A DNA stretch of 12,263 bases from an uncultured bacterium (GTDB taxonomy: Bacteria > Patescibacteriota > Minisyncoccia > Phycocordibacterales > GWA1-40-21), in contig CAIJXO010000015.1 of the NCBI GenBank assembly GCA_903824735.1, positions 1 to 12,263 on the forward strand, given 5' to 3'. Made by a program: the position numbers and the translations under genes. Below, piece after piece: positions 1 to 5,907 of the stretch. The stretch's first letter is position 1; each line of letters begins with the position of its first letter. The notes under the pieces are model-generated. The model had not been told where the DNA came from, did no database searches, and saw only the letters and a list, made by a program, of their open reading frames with translations.

Positions 1-71
1 GCGGGTATGGTTTAGTGGTAGAACACGTACTTGCCAAGGATGAGACGGGAGTTCGATTCTCCCTACCCGCA
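1..71 (+). tRNA. tRNA-Gly (anticodon GCC)
   Basis: The sequence folds as a cloverleaf. The acceptor stem is GCGGGTA (1-7) with TACCCGC (64-70), the D arm is GTTT/GAAC, the anticodon loop is TTGCCAA with anticodon GCC, and the T arm is GGGAG/CTCCC around TTCGATT. A71 is the discriminator. The bases after it are CAC, not CCA, so the 3' CCA must be added enzymatically, which fits the CCA-adding enzyme gene just downstream. The anticodon stem has one A-G mismatch (fourth pair) and one G-T pair. The gene starts at the first base of the window, so its promoter is not visible. Confidence 0.95.
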
Positions 72-98
72 CACCGAATAGTTTATTAATTTGTGATT

Positions 99-173
99 GC
101 TCCCATGGTGAAATGGATATCACAACGGTCTTCGGAACCGTTATTGTGGGTTCGAGTCCTACTGGGGGCACCA
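99..173 (+). tRNA. tRNA-Arg (anticodon TCG), CCA encoded
   Basis: The cloverleaf has acceptor GCTCCCA with TGGGGGC (one T-G pair), D arm GTGA/TCAC, and anticodon stem ACGGT/ACCGT around loop CTTCGGA, giving anticodon TCG for CGN arginine codons. The T arm is GTGGG/CCTAC around TTCGAGT. The body spans 99-170 with discriminator A170, and CCA is encoded at 171-173, unlike in tRNA-Gly 28 nt upstream. The cca start codon follows after only 5 nt (AGAAA), so the tRNA and the mRNA probably share a transcript that is separated by tRNA 3' processing. Confidence 0.95.
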
Positions 174-178
174 AGAAA

Positions 179-1678
179 ATGACACTAAAGAATTATGAAG
201 TAAAAGATCTTCATATACCAGACGAGGTCACTACTGTCGTAAAAACCTTGAAAAACAAGGGTTTTGAGGCATATCTAATCGGTGGCTGTGTGCGGGATAT
301 TTTACTTAATCGCAAGCCTAAAGACTGGGATGTGACGACAAATGCCGTGCCCGATGAGATTATCGCACTATTTGAAGATACTTTTTATGAGAACACCTAC
401 GGAACAGTCGGTGTGGTGAACAAAATCGCCACTGATGAGACCTTGCGCACCGTAGAGGTCACTCCATACCGCTTGGAATCGGAATATACCGACAACCGTC
501 GACCTGATAGTGTTACTTTCAGTAAAAAACTGGAAGATGATGTGCAGAGAAGAGACTTCACCGTGAACGCCATCGCTCTTGATCTAGACGAGAAGGGAAC
601 TGGCAAGTTTTTCGACTTCTACACCGGTACCGAAGATCTAAAGGACATGATAATTCGTACAGTGGGCGAGCCGACTGATCGTTTTCAAGAAGATGGACTG
701 AGAATCATGCGTGCGGTGCGTTTGGCCACTGAATTAGGTTTCACGATTGATAAAAACACCGAAAAAGCCTTAGTTTCCAATGCTTCTTTGCTTGAAAACA
801 TCTCCAAAGAACGTATCCGGGATGAGTTTATCAAGATGATTAACTCAGATAACCCAATGTCTGGCCTTGTTCTAAGCCATAAATTGGGAATATTACCCTA
901 TATTGTCCCAGAATTAGAGGTGGCGGTCAGCATAGAGCAGAGCCGATCCCACGTTTACGATGTATTTGAACACAGCCTACGGGCCTTACAACATGCTGCC
1001 AGCAAGAAATATACCCTCGAGATGCGTTTGGCCGCTTTGTTTCACGATATCGGCAAACCAGCCACTCGACGTTGGAGCAAAGAACAAAATATTTGGACTT
1101 TTTATGGCCATGAAGTGGTTGGCGCAAAGATGGTAAATAAAATTTTAAATGATTTAAAATTTCCGAAGAAAATAATTGAAAAAGTAACCAAGCTTGTCCG
1201 CTGGCACATGTTCTTTGCGGACACCGAACAAATTTCTCTGTCAGCAGTACGTCGAATTATTTCGAGTGTCGGTCGCGATAATATATGGGATTTAATGAAC
1301 TTGCGCGGTTGTGATCGTATGGGCATGGGGCGACCAAAAGAAAATACTTATCGCGTACGTAAATATCATTCGATGGTGGAGGAAGCGCTGACTGATCCGA
1401 TTTCTGTCGGCATGTTAAAACTTGATGGGAAGGGGATTATGGAGACGACTAAAGAGGCCCCTGGTCCCAAAATAGGCTTTATTTTACACGCTCTTTTGGA
1501 AGAAGTGCTTGATAACCCCGCTTTAAATACCGAAGAATACTTGAAGAAAAGAGCCAAAGAATTGGTCAAATTAGATGCAAGTGAATTGCAAAAATTGGGC
1601 GAGTCGGGAAAAGAAATTAAAGAAAAAGAAGAGGAAGAAAAAATAAAAGAGATTCGGAAAAAACATTGGGTGGAATAA
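179..1678 (+). CDS. cca: CCA tRNA nucleotidyltransferase with HD domain
   Basis: This 499-residue class II tRNA nucleotidyltransferase adds or repairs the 3' CCA of tRNAs in the cytoplasm. The N-terminal catalytic head shows GGCVRD (35-40), the metal-binding DWD (49-51), RRDFTVNA (124-131) and the nucleotide-recognition stretch EDGLRIMRAVR (171-181). A metal-dependent phosphohydrolase HD domain follows, with H265, HD (289-290) and H311. The C-terminal tail is highly charged (Glu/Lys, about 475-497). The start is ATG 179, because the frame stays open upstream only through the tRNA-Arg gene. There is no Shine-Dalgarno in the 5-nt gap. A GGGGG run lies about 10 nt upstream, but it is part of the tRNA acceptor stem. 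Adjacent tRNA-Gly lacks CCA and so is a substrate. The family assignment is firm. Full CCA addition versus A-addition only is not decided by sequence here. Confidence 0.95.
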   Translation: MTLKNYEVKDLHIPDEVTTVVKTLKNKGFEAYLIGGCVRDILLNRKPKDWDVTTNAVPDEIIALFEDTFYENTYGTVGVVNKIATDETLRTVEVTPYRLESEYTDNRRPDSVTFSKKLEDDVQRRDFTVNAIALDLDEKGTGKFFDFYTGTEDLKDMIIRTVGEPTDRFQEDGLRIMRAVRLATELGFTIDKNTEKALVSNASLLENISKERIRDEFIKMINSDNPMSGLVLSHKLGILPYIVPELEVAVSIEQSRSHVYDVFEHSLRALQHAASKKYTLEMRLAALFHDIGKPATRRWSKEQNIWTFYGHEVVGAKMVNKILNDLKFPKKIIEKVTKLVRWHMFFADTEQISLSAVRRIISSVGRDNIWDLMNLRGCDRMGMGRPKENTYRVRKYHSMVEEALTDPISVGMLKLDGKGIMETTKEAPGPKIGFILHALLEEVLDNPALNTEEYLKKRAKELVKLDASELQKLGESGKEIKEKEEEEKIKEIRKKHWVE

Positions 1679-1692
1679 AATATTAAAAAATT

Positions 1693-1785
1693 TTCCAACG
1701 AAAAACCGCTCCTCAGATGCAATTCGTAGTCGGACGAAAGACATTGTTGGAACGGTTGTTGAACTCACTCCAATTTCGGTTGGAA
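1693..1785. repeat. degenerate TTCCAACG / GTTGGAA repeats
   Basis: This is the first half of the 331-nt spacer after cca. TTCCAACG occurs at 1693-1700 and again at 1842-1849. The inverted form GTTGGAA occurs at 1746-1752 and 1779-1785. The two direct copies share context (TTCCAACG, one base, AAA, then CC). The first copy can pair with either inverted copy as a 7-bp stem. No reading frame or known element is recognised. The repeats may be protein-binding sites or parts of a structured leader or 3' region. Confidence 0.4.
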
Positions 1786-1816
1786 AGAATTCCGTTGATG
1801 CTCTGCAGGAGCACCG

Positions 1817-1856
1817 GGGTCTACGTTAAGGAACAAAATTATTCCAACGTAAACCC
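1817..1856 (+). other. long imperfect inverted repeat (hairpin)
   Basis: The left arm 1817-1833 (GGGTCTACGTTAAGGAA) pairs with the right arm 1842-1856 (TTCCAACGTAAACCC) around an 8-nt AT-rich loop, with one mismatch and a two-base bulge. No T-run follows, so it is not a standard terminator. A perfect 10-bp palindrome GTAGATCTAC (1867-1876) lies just downstream and repeats the TCTACGTT of the left arm. The role is unknown; a structured RNA or a DNA-binding site is possible. Confidence 0.45.
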
Positions 1857-1902
1857 TGGAGAAAATGTAGATCTACGTTGATCTGCTGTTATTATATTCC
1901 CG

Positions 1903-1960
1903 CCTAAAGGACATGTAAAGGACAGACCTGTGGATAACTATTTAGGCTTTGTCTTTTAGG
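1903..1960 (+). promoter_or_regulatory. operator-like TAAAGGACA array with DnaA box
   Basis: TAAAGGACA occurs twice in direct orientation (1905-1913 and 1916-1924) with an 11-bp period, about one helical turn. An inverted copy with one mismatch (TGTCTTTTA, 1950-1958) overlaps the -35 element of the downstream gene. The outer parts form the inverted repeat CCTAAAGGAC / GTCTTTTAGG (1903-1912 / 1951-1960). Between them lies TGTGGATAA (1929-1937), the exact complement of the consensus DnaA box TTATCCACA. The layout suggests cooperative binding of a regulator at the promoter of the gene at 2010. The regulator is not identified. Confidence 0.5.
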
Positions 1961-1976
1961 GAAAATGTGCTATAAA
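1949..1976 (+). promoter_or_regulatory. sigma70-type promoter for the gene at 2010
   Basis: The -35 is TTGTCT (1949-1954). After a 16-nt spacer the -10 is TATAAA (1971-1976), preceded by TGC, an extended -10. The predicted transcription start is near 1983, leaving a leader of about 27 nt that carries the GAGGAGGA ribosome-binding site (1996-2003). Confidence 0.6.
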
Positions 1977-2009
1977 ATAACAGGATTACAAACCTGAGGA
2001 GGACATCCA

Positions 2010-2537
2010 GTGAGGAAAAAGGCGAGAAGGACGAAGAAGGGGTTGCCCCGCTTTATGCGGATAGAGCACCTGAAGAAACTCCTCTTCAAGTGGGACGACT
2101 GCAGAGATATAATTCTGCAGGCCTACGACGAAGAGGGAATCAAGGGGGTCATGGAGCTGACCTGGCTCCAACGGGAAGGTGTCCGGAGAGTTCTGGTTCG
2201 TCTCGGCATCTTGCCAAGACGAAAATCAGACAAGAACGTAGCAGAGATGATTGCCCGTCAGGAAAAGGCCAACCGGATACACCTACTGCATTGGGGTTGG
2301 AGCGAGGGCCAGGACACGATTGTCTTGGGTACTTGCTACAATCGCGTTGCCGACTGCCTGACAAAATGTGGCAGTGTGTTCGTTAAAAAGGGCCATCGCT
2401 ACAAACAGTATCCGCTGCCAAGAGGAGATGTCCGTGCGTACATGGAAGAGAATGGGACAAAATACTTCCAAGCTGGCGACCTAAGGTTGCCGGTTAGTCG
2501 GGTCAAAGACACTGCGATATTGCCAGTCCGGTGTTAA
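2010..2537 (+). CDS. hypothetical basic protein, possible helix-turn-helix
   Basis: I do not recognise this 175-residue protein. The start is GTG 2010, fixed by a strong GAGGAGGA ribosome-binding site ending 6 nt upstream; most other genes in the window lack one. The N-terminus is very basic (Arg/Lys-rich in the first 12 residues). Residues about 44-70 (MELTWLQREGVRRVLVRLGI and flanks) resemble a helix-turn-helix with a basic recognition helix, so DNA binding is possible but not proven. The C-terminal half has scattered Trp and Cys residues and no motif I can name. There is no signal peptide or membrane segment. GC is about 53-60% in lines counted by eye, clearly above neighbouring genes, and CTG, CGG and GGG codons are frequent, which suggests different ancestry. 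The gene has its own regulated-looking promoter and terminator, so it is a single-gene unit. Confidence 0.7.
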   Translation: MRKKARRTKKGLPRFMRIEHLKKLLFKWDDCRDIILQAYDEEGIKGVMELTWLQREGVRRVLVRLGILPRRKSDKNVAEMIARQEKANRIHLLHWGWSEGQDTIVLGTCYNRVADCLTKCGSVFVKKGHRYKQYPLPRGDVRAYMEENGTKYFQAGDLRLPVSRVKDTAILPVRC

Positions 2538-2623
2538 TTTACCAGACCAAACCAGGTTGATTGTTAACCACAAAAACAATCTTGGGTCTCAGATTCCTAA
2601 TGGCGCCAAGCGCAAATCTGACG

Positions 2624-2654
2624 AAACGGGCTTCAGCGATGGAGCCTGTTTTTC
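2624..2654 (+). terminator. Rho-independent terminator with GNRA loop
   Basis: The 11-bp stem 2625-2635 / 2640-2650 (AACGGGCTTCA with TGGAGCCTGTT, two G-T pairs) closes on the tetraloop GCGA and is followed by TTTCT. It ends the transcript of the gene at 2010-2537, 87 nt after its stop. The 3' region between stop and terminator holds further short inverted repeats, for example TCAGATT (2589-2595) with AATCTGA (2615-2621). Confidence 0.8.
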
Positions 2655-2678
2655 TATATCAAAGTTATTACAAAGCAC

Positions 2679-2706
2679 TTGACACGTATAGCATATGCGC
2701 TATACT
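2679..2706 (+). promoter_or_regulatory. strong sigma70 promoter with overlapping palindrome
   Basis: A perfect -35 TTGACA (2679-2684) is followed after 16 nt by the -10 TATACT (2701-2706). An inverted repeat GTATAGC (2686-2692) / GCTATAC (2699-2705) fills the spacer and overlaps the -10, so it is a candidate operator. No protein gene starts downstream on this strand before the terminator near 2950. Confidence 0.75.
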
Positions 2707-2712
2707 TATAGT

Positions 2713-2956
2713 GTACTCTTATTCATCCGAGTAAGGTACCGAAACCAGCCGAAAGCTGCACTTCGTATCGAGAGTCTGATCATTGATTTAGTTCTCAGTC
2801 TGGTGTTATCAAATGCCATCTGGCTACCCGACTCTAATCTTTGACGCTCTCTGTTCTTTCTCTTTCTTTTCTCTCTTGTTCTTTGCTTCCTCTATCGCCA
2901 TCTGGCCATATGAAGCACTCACCCCGCAGGCGCCATTCCGGTGCCTGTATTCTTTT
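2713..2956 (+). ncRNA. candidate small RNA, about 245 nt
   Basis: The interval runs from the predicted start of the 2679-2706 promoter to a terminator at 2926-2956. It contains no reading frame with a plausible ribosome-binding site. Features seen are a hairpin CAGC/GCTG around CGAAA near 2746-2758, two copies of the self-complementary GCCATCTGGC (2815-2824, 2897-2906), a direct repeat AGTCTG, and a long pyrimidine-rich tract (about 2846-2893). I see no signatures of tmRNA, SRP RNA or RNase P RNA. It does not obviously match 6S RNA, which cannot be excluded without folding. It is convergent with the binding-protein gene ending at 2966. The alternative is the untranslated leader of an unrecognised small gene. 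Confidence 0.5.
2926..2956 (+). terminator. Rho-independent terminator of the small RNA
   Basis: CAGGCGCC (2927-2934) pairs with GGTGCCTG (2940-2947) around the loop ATTCC, with one G-T pair, followed by the T-rich TATTCTTTT. On the minus strand the hairpin is followed by GCGGGG and not by T residues, so it serves plus-strand transcription. The right arm can instead pair with 2734-2741 near the RNA 5' end. Confidence 0.65.
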
Positions 2957-2965
2957 GTGTAAAAA

Positions 2966-4084
2966 TTAAAGGGCCTTGTGCTCCGTTACTTGACCATTAA
3001 TTACTTTATAATAATTCACTGGCTTATGGGCGTTTCCATCTTTATCAAAAGTGATATCGCCCGACTCTCCGTGCCACATACCTATTTGATTTAATTTAGA
3101 TGCTACATCCGCCGGTTCCATCGATTTTGCACGAGCTATAGCTTCCGCTAAAATCCGCATAGCATCGTATCCTTGCGCTACGGGAAAACCAGCATTGTGA
3201 CCATACTTTGCCATAAATTTTTCGTTAAACTCAGTGTTGACAGTATCAGTACTAATAAAGATTAGATTTTCCAAAGCTCCTCGAGCGCCATCAATTTGTT
3301 GCACCGGCAACATAACAGAATAAAAAGGCACTGTCGCGCCCACCTCACGTAGGCGCCGAGCCGCAATACCTGTAAGATTCCAGTTAGTAAAAACTACTGC
3401 CTCGGGGTTTGAATCTTTTACCTTCAAAGATTCAGTACGAAGATCTACATTACTTTCCTCTGGATGTTCCATGATTGTGACTTTTCCTCCCAAATCTTCA
3501 AACCCTTGTCGCAAAAATTGCGTCTGAGCAATAGACCATTCTTGTTTATACCCAAAAATCGCAATCTTTCTATAGCCTTCATGTTCATAAAGATACTTTG
3601 CTAGATCTAGACTTTCAAACTTATTTGGAGGGAAGACATTGAATGACAGTTCACTTGCCTCCGCAAATTTTTCAGAGCCGACAGAGGGCGCGATCATTAG
3701 CACATTTAGTTTAGACAATGTCGGGGCAACGACATTTGCTGAGGGTGTTTGGCTGGGACCAACAATAATTCTCACGTTTTTATTTGCTAAAATATTTAAA
3801 GCACTGAGTGCTCCGGCGGGGTTGTCACCCAAATTATCTTGGAAATCAATTTCAACTTTTTTACCAAGAATTCCGCCGTTTGCGTTTATTTCTTCCACCG
3901 CCATTTCGATACCGAGACGTGCATTTTCACCCGAAGATGCATTTGAGCCAGTTAATTCCAGGATAGCACCTAGCTTTACTGTCGCTTGTTTATCGAAATC
4001 TGATTTACCTTGTTCATTAATTACTGCTAATAAAACCACAACTAAGATCCCCAGCCCTAACACCCATTTGTTTATAGTTTTCAT
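2966..4084 (-). CDS. anchored LivJ-like solute-binding protein (module A)
   Basis: This 372-residue protein has the type-1 periplasmic-binding fold of the branched-chain amino-acid-binding family (Peripla_BP_6-like). It would capture a small solute outside the cytoplasmic membrane. Residues 1-6 are basic, 7-22 form a hydrophobic segment, and there is no lipobox cysteine, so membrane anchoring is likely. The mature part opens with KLGAILELTGSNASSGENAR, shows GGILGKKVEI and IIVGPSQ, and ends with the usual GDITFDKDGN-type C-terminus. Where LivJ has its ligand-contacting Ala-Thr pair this protein reads PSVGS, so the ligand is probably different. The start is ATG 4084. An ATG at 4102 in frame would overlap the -10 box. 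The gene is divergent from a TrmB-type regulator 147 nt away, its likely controller. No permease or ATPase gene is adjacent. Confidence 0.85.
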   Translation of the reverse strand: MKTINKWVLGLGILVVVLLAVINEQGKSDFDKQATVKLGAILELTGSNASSGENARLGIEMAVEEINANGGILGKKVEIDFQDNLGDNPAGALSALNILANKNVRIIVGPSQTPSANVVAPTLSKLNVLMIAPSVGSEKFAEASELSFNVFPPNKFESLDLAKYLYEHEGYRKIAIFGYKQEWSIAQTQFLRQGFEDLGGKVTIMEHPEESNVDLRTESLKVKDSNPEAVVFTNWNLTGIAARRLREVGATVPFYSVMLPVQQIDGARGALENLIFISTDTVNTEFNEKFMAKYGHNAGFPVAQGYDAMRILAEAIARAKSMEPADVASKLNQIGMWHGESGDITFDKDGNAHKPVNYYKVINGQVTEHKAL

Positions 4085-4090
4085 ACTAAA

Positions 4091-4118
4091 ATTATGTAAC
4101 AAAATATGATTTTGTCAC
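4091..4118 (-). promoter_or_regulatory. leaderless-type promoter of binding protein A
   Basis: On the minus strand the -35 is GTGACA (4113-4118), the spacer 16 nt and the -10 CATAAT (4091-4096). Exactly 6 nt separate the -10 from ATG 4084, so transcription should begin at or next to the start codon. An inverted repeat CACTTT (4116-4121) / AAAGTG (4132-4137) touches the -35 and could be an operator. Confidence 0.6.
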
Positions 4119-4180
4119 TTTTGTACAATAGAAAGTGCTTAAACTATAGTAAAATATCTTTATTTCTAGGCCCATAATCA

Positions 4181-4223
4181 TGTCAATAATTAGTTGACAA
4201 ATAACAATAAAATTTGCCATAAT
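4181..4223 (+). promoter_or_regulatory. promoter and operator of regulator A
   Basis: The -35 is a perfect TTGACA (4194-4199). The -10 is CATAAT (4218-4223) with extended TGC and an 18-nt spacer. Eight nt separate the -10 from ATG 4232, so the mRNA is probably leaderless or nearly so. The -35 is the right arm of an inverted repeat TGTCAA (4181-4186) / TTGACA (4194-4199) and could be an autoregulatory site. The core GCCATAATTC (4216-4225) recurs upstream of regulator C. Confidence 0.6.
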
Positions 4224-4231
4224 TCTTATTG

Positions 4232-4990
4232 ATGAAAGAAAAACTCGCAAAACTAGGCCTAAACAAAACAGAGATTGAAATCTACCTATATTTGATTGCA
4301 CGGGGGCGTGCGACAGCCTCTCTAATTAGTAAGGACACTGGTATCAAACGTCCCACTGTCTATGCCGCTGCAGCGGAGCTGGCTAGACGTAAGATTGTGA
4401 CAGAGGATTTCGGTGGAACCTCAAAATACTTTACTGCTTCTGCAAGAGATCTTGAAAATACCGTCTTGGCGAAGAAGAAAGAAATCATTGATGAAGAATC
4501 CCTAGTTAATTCCGTACTGCCTGATCTAAAAAAGCTCGCGCAAAATGCAAACACACCCACTCCGCACATTCAATATGTCCGGGAAGCAGATTTGACTGAG
4601 TTTTTATCTAGGCAAACTCCAATTTGGGATTCTAATATGCTTGAAACGGGGGAAACCAGTTGGTGGGGTTACAACAGTAAGGGGTCTACAGCCTCAAAAC
4701 AAGCCAGAGATTTCGTTGACTATTATTGGAAAAACTCCTCGAAGAAAATCGACCTTCATCTTTTCTCGCCGGACCATCAAGGAGAACAGGAGCTTAGAAA
4801 AAATAAATACGAGAGACGTTTTATTAAATATTGGGATGAAGAATTTAATTCGTCGCTTTGGATCATGGGAGACTATATTGTCCTATCTGTGACAAATCAA
4901 AAACCACAATACTTGATTCAAATTAAAGACAGAATAATGGCAGAAAGTTTGAGAAGAACCTATAGAAGACTCTGGAATCTAAGCAACTAA
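4232..4990 (+). CDS. TrmB-family transcriptional regulator (module A)
   Basis: This 252-residue cytoplasmic regulator has the TrmB layout. The winged helix-turn-helix at about 5-70 includes GLNKTEIEIYLYLIARG, a recognition region IKRPTVYAAAAELARR and a wing ending in KYFTA. A short charged helix follows (about 75-105, coiled-coil-like), then a C-terminal effector-type domain of about 140 residues ending in the family pattern of a final F/Y-rich helix with LW. TrmB proteins sense small molecules, often sugars, and repress or activate transport genes. The start ATG 4232 is preferred to the in-frame TTG 4229 directly before it. It has no ribosome-binding site. It is divergent from binding protein A, which it probably controls, and convergent with regulator B, with 9 nt between their coding sequences. 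The ligand is unknown. Confidence 0.85.
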   Translation: MKEKLAKLGLNKTEIEIYLYLIARGRATASLISKDTGIKRPTVYAAAAELARRKIVTEDFGGTSKYFTASARDLENTVLAKKKEIIDEESLVNSVLPDLKKLAQNANTPTPHIQYVREADLTEFLSRQTPIWDSNMLETGETSWWGYNSKGSTASKQARDFVDYYWKNSSKKIDLHLFSPDHQGEQELRKNKYERRFIKYWDEEFNSSLWIMGDYIVLSVTNQKPQYLIQIKDRIMAESLRRTYRRLWNLSN

Positions 4991-5011
4991 ATAAAAAAAT
5001 TATTTTTTATT
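4990..5011. terminator. possible AT-only bidirectional terminator
   Basis: AATAAAAAA (4990-4998) and TTTTTTATT (5003-5011) are perfect complements around a 4-nt loop. They sit exactly between the convergent ends of regulators A and B, and the stop codon of B lies in the loop. The stem has no G-C pairs, so the call is weak. Position and symmetry are the main evidence. Confidence 0.35.
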
Positions 5012-5773
5012 ACTAATTGGAGTCGAGGCTTTCCAAATCTGATCAAACTGTACCTTGAGTAGCTGCGCAAAATCGTGACTATGAACCACAAAACCAAAAC
5101 CTTCTTTTTCAGATGAAAGGAAAGCCACCTTATCTTCATACATCCAATAGCCCATATTCCAAGTCATTCCCTCAGGCGCAATCCGTAAATCACGAAGATT
5201 ATCCTCACCGGAATCGAGATAGGGGAACTCTGAAGTATCCAAGGCCTTATCTTTTGGCCAAACCACACGCAAGAAAATATTTCTTTTGACTCGTTTTTTA
5301 TTTAATTCCTCAAGATATTCCGACCCGAGCACTTTCATCATCTCACTCATCGGCCACATCAGCACCGTTTCTATATGACTATTCCACATTATATGATTCA
5401 AGACTTGTTTCACACCTTCTTTCCCCGAGTAAAATTTTATCTGTGGCTCGATGAAACTAGTCTTGCCCAATAAAGTCGGCAAGACTTTTTCAAATTCTTT
5501 TTTCTCTGTTTCCAAATCTTTAATCTTACTACCCAAAAGCTCGCTGATGTTTTTTAAATCATCAACTAAGAATATTTTCTTATTCTCTTGATTCTTTTCG
5601 GTAATCAGCCCCTTTTGAATCAAAATCTTTAAGTGATCATAAACGGATGGACGGGGGAGAGCCAGCCGTTCAGCAAGTTGTCGGGCGGTCGAGGGACCCT
5701 TACTAACAAGCTCGTTGAACACCCGTTCGGTTAGTTCCGCCAGATTTAATTCGCGAAAAATTTTGGTAAACAT
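5000..5773 (-). CDS. TrmB-family transcriptional regulator (module B)
   Basis: This 257-residue paralogue of regulator A has an N-terminal winged helix-turn-helix (about 8-75), including STARQLAERLALPRPSVYDH and KGLITE. A Lys/Glu-rich helix with heptad character follows (about 78-105). The C-terminal sensor-like domain begins at about 108 (IKFYSGKEGVKQVL) and ends FDQIWKAS. Two features are typical of the C-terminal domain of TrmB relatives: the YxGxEG motif, and the MGYWMYEDKVAF strand pair. No catalytic HKD motif is seen, so it is a binding rather than an enzymatic domain. The start is ATG 5773. The gene is divergent from binding protein B, with 134 nt between starts. The spacer has a palindrome GTCGA-3 nt-TCGAC overlapping this gene's -35, consistent with autoregulation. 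The effector is unknown. Confidence 0.85.
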   Translation of the reverse strand: MFTKIFRELNLAELTERVFNELVSKGPSTARQLAERLALPRPSVYDHLKILIQKGLITEKNQENKKIFLVDDLKNISELLGSKIKDLETEKKEFEKVLPTLLGKTSFIEPQIKFYSGKEGVKQVLNHIMWNSHIETVLMWPMSEMMKVLGSEYLEELNKKRVKRNIFLRVVWPKDKALDTSEFPYLDSGEDNLRDLRIAPEGMTWNMGYWMYEDKVAFLSSEKEGFGFVVHSHDFAQLLKVQFDQIWKASTPISNKK

Positions 5774-5787
5774 ATTTTGTATGGCTA

Positions 5788-5824
5788 ATTATATACTTAT
5801 CTTATGTATTTGTCGAGATTCGAC
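5788..5824 (-). promoter_or_regulatory. promoter of regulator B with palindromic operator
   Basis: On the minus strand the -35 is TCGACA (5811-5816), the spacer 17 nt and the -10 TATAAT (5788-5793). Fourteen nt separate the -10 from ATG, giving a leader of only about 7 nt with no ribosome-binding site. The perfect palindrome GTCGA (5812-5816) / TCGAC (5820-5824) with a 3-nt centre covers the -35 and is the best operator candidate in the three divergent spacers. Confidence 0.6.
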
Positions 5825-5907
5825 GACATCTTTACTCCTTTCTCTATATTATGCTACTATTCTTGCACAAGGTCAAATCATATTAGTAGTAACGAGAAGA
5901 AAAATAT

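Noticed and set aside
113..178. Upstream extension of the cca reading frame to an ATG at 113
   Set aside because: The extra 22 codons lie inside the tRNA-Arg gene, and the protein family begins near ATG 179.
1929..1937. Chromosomal replication origin at the DnaA box
   Set aside because: Only one consensus box was found, with no cluster and no dnaA, dnaN or gyrase genes nearby; a regulatory site is more likely.
2813..2962. 49-codon plus-strand ORF with hydrophobic content
   Set aside because: There is no ribosome-binding site, its Phe/Ser/Leu richness comes from the pyrimidine tract, and it reads through the terminator hairpin and T-run, with its stop after them.
4085..4102. In-frame ATG at 4102 as the start of binding protein A
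   Set aside because: It overlaps the -10 box; ATG 4084 fits the 6-nt spacing seen at other genes and gives a standard anchor sequence.
4229..4231. TTG start for regulator A
   Set aside because: The adjacent ATG 4232 has the same promoter distance as in regulator C and needs no rare start codon.
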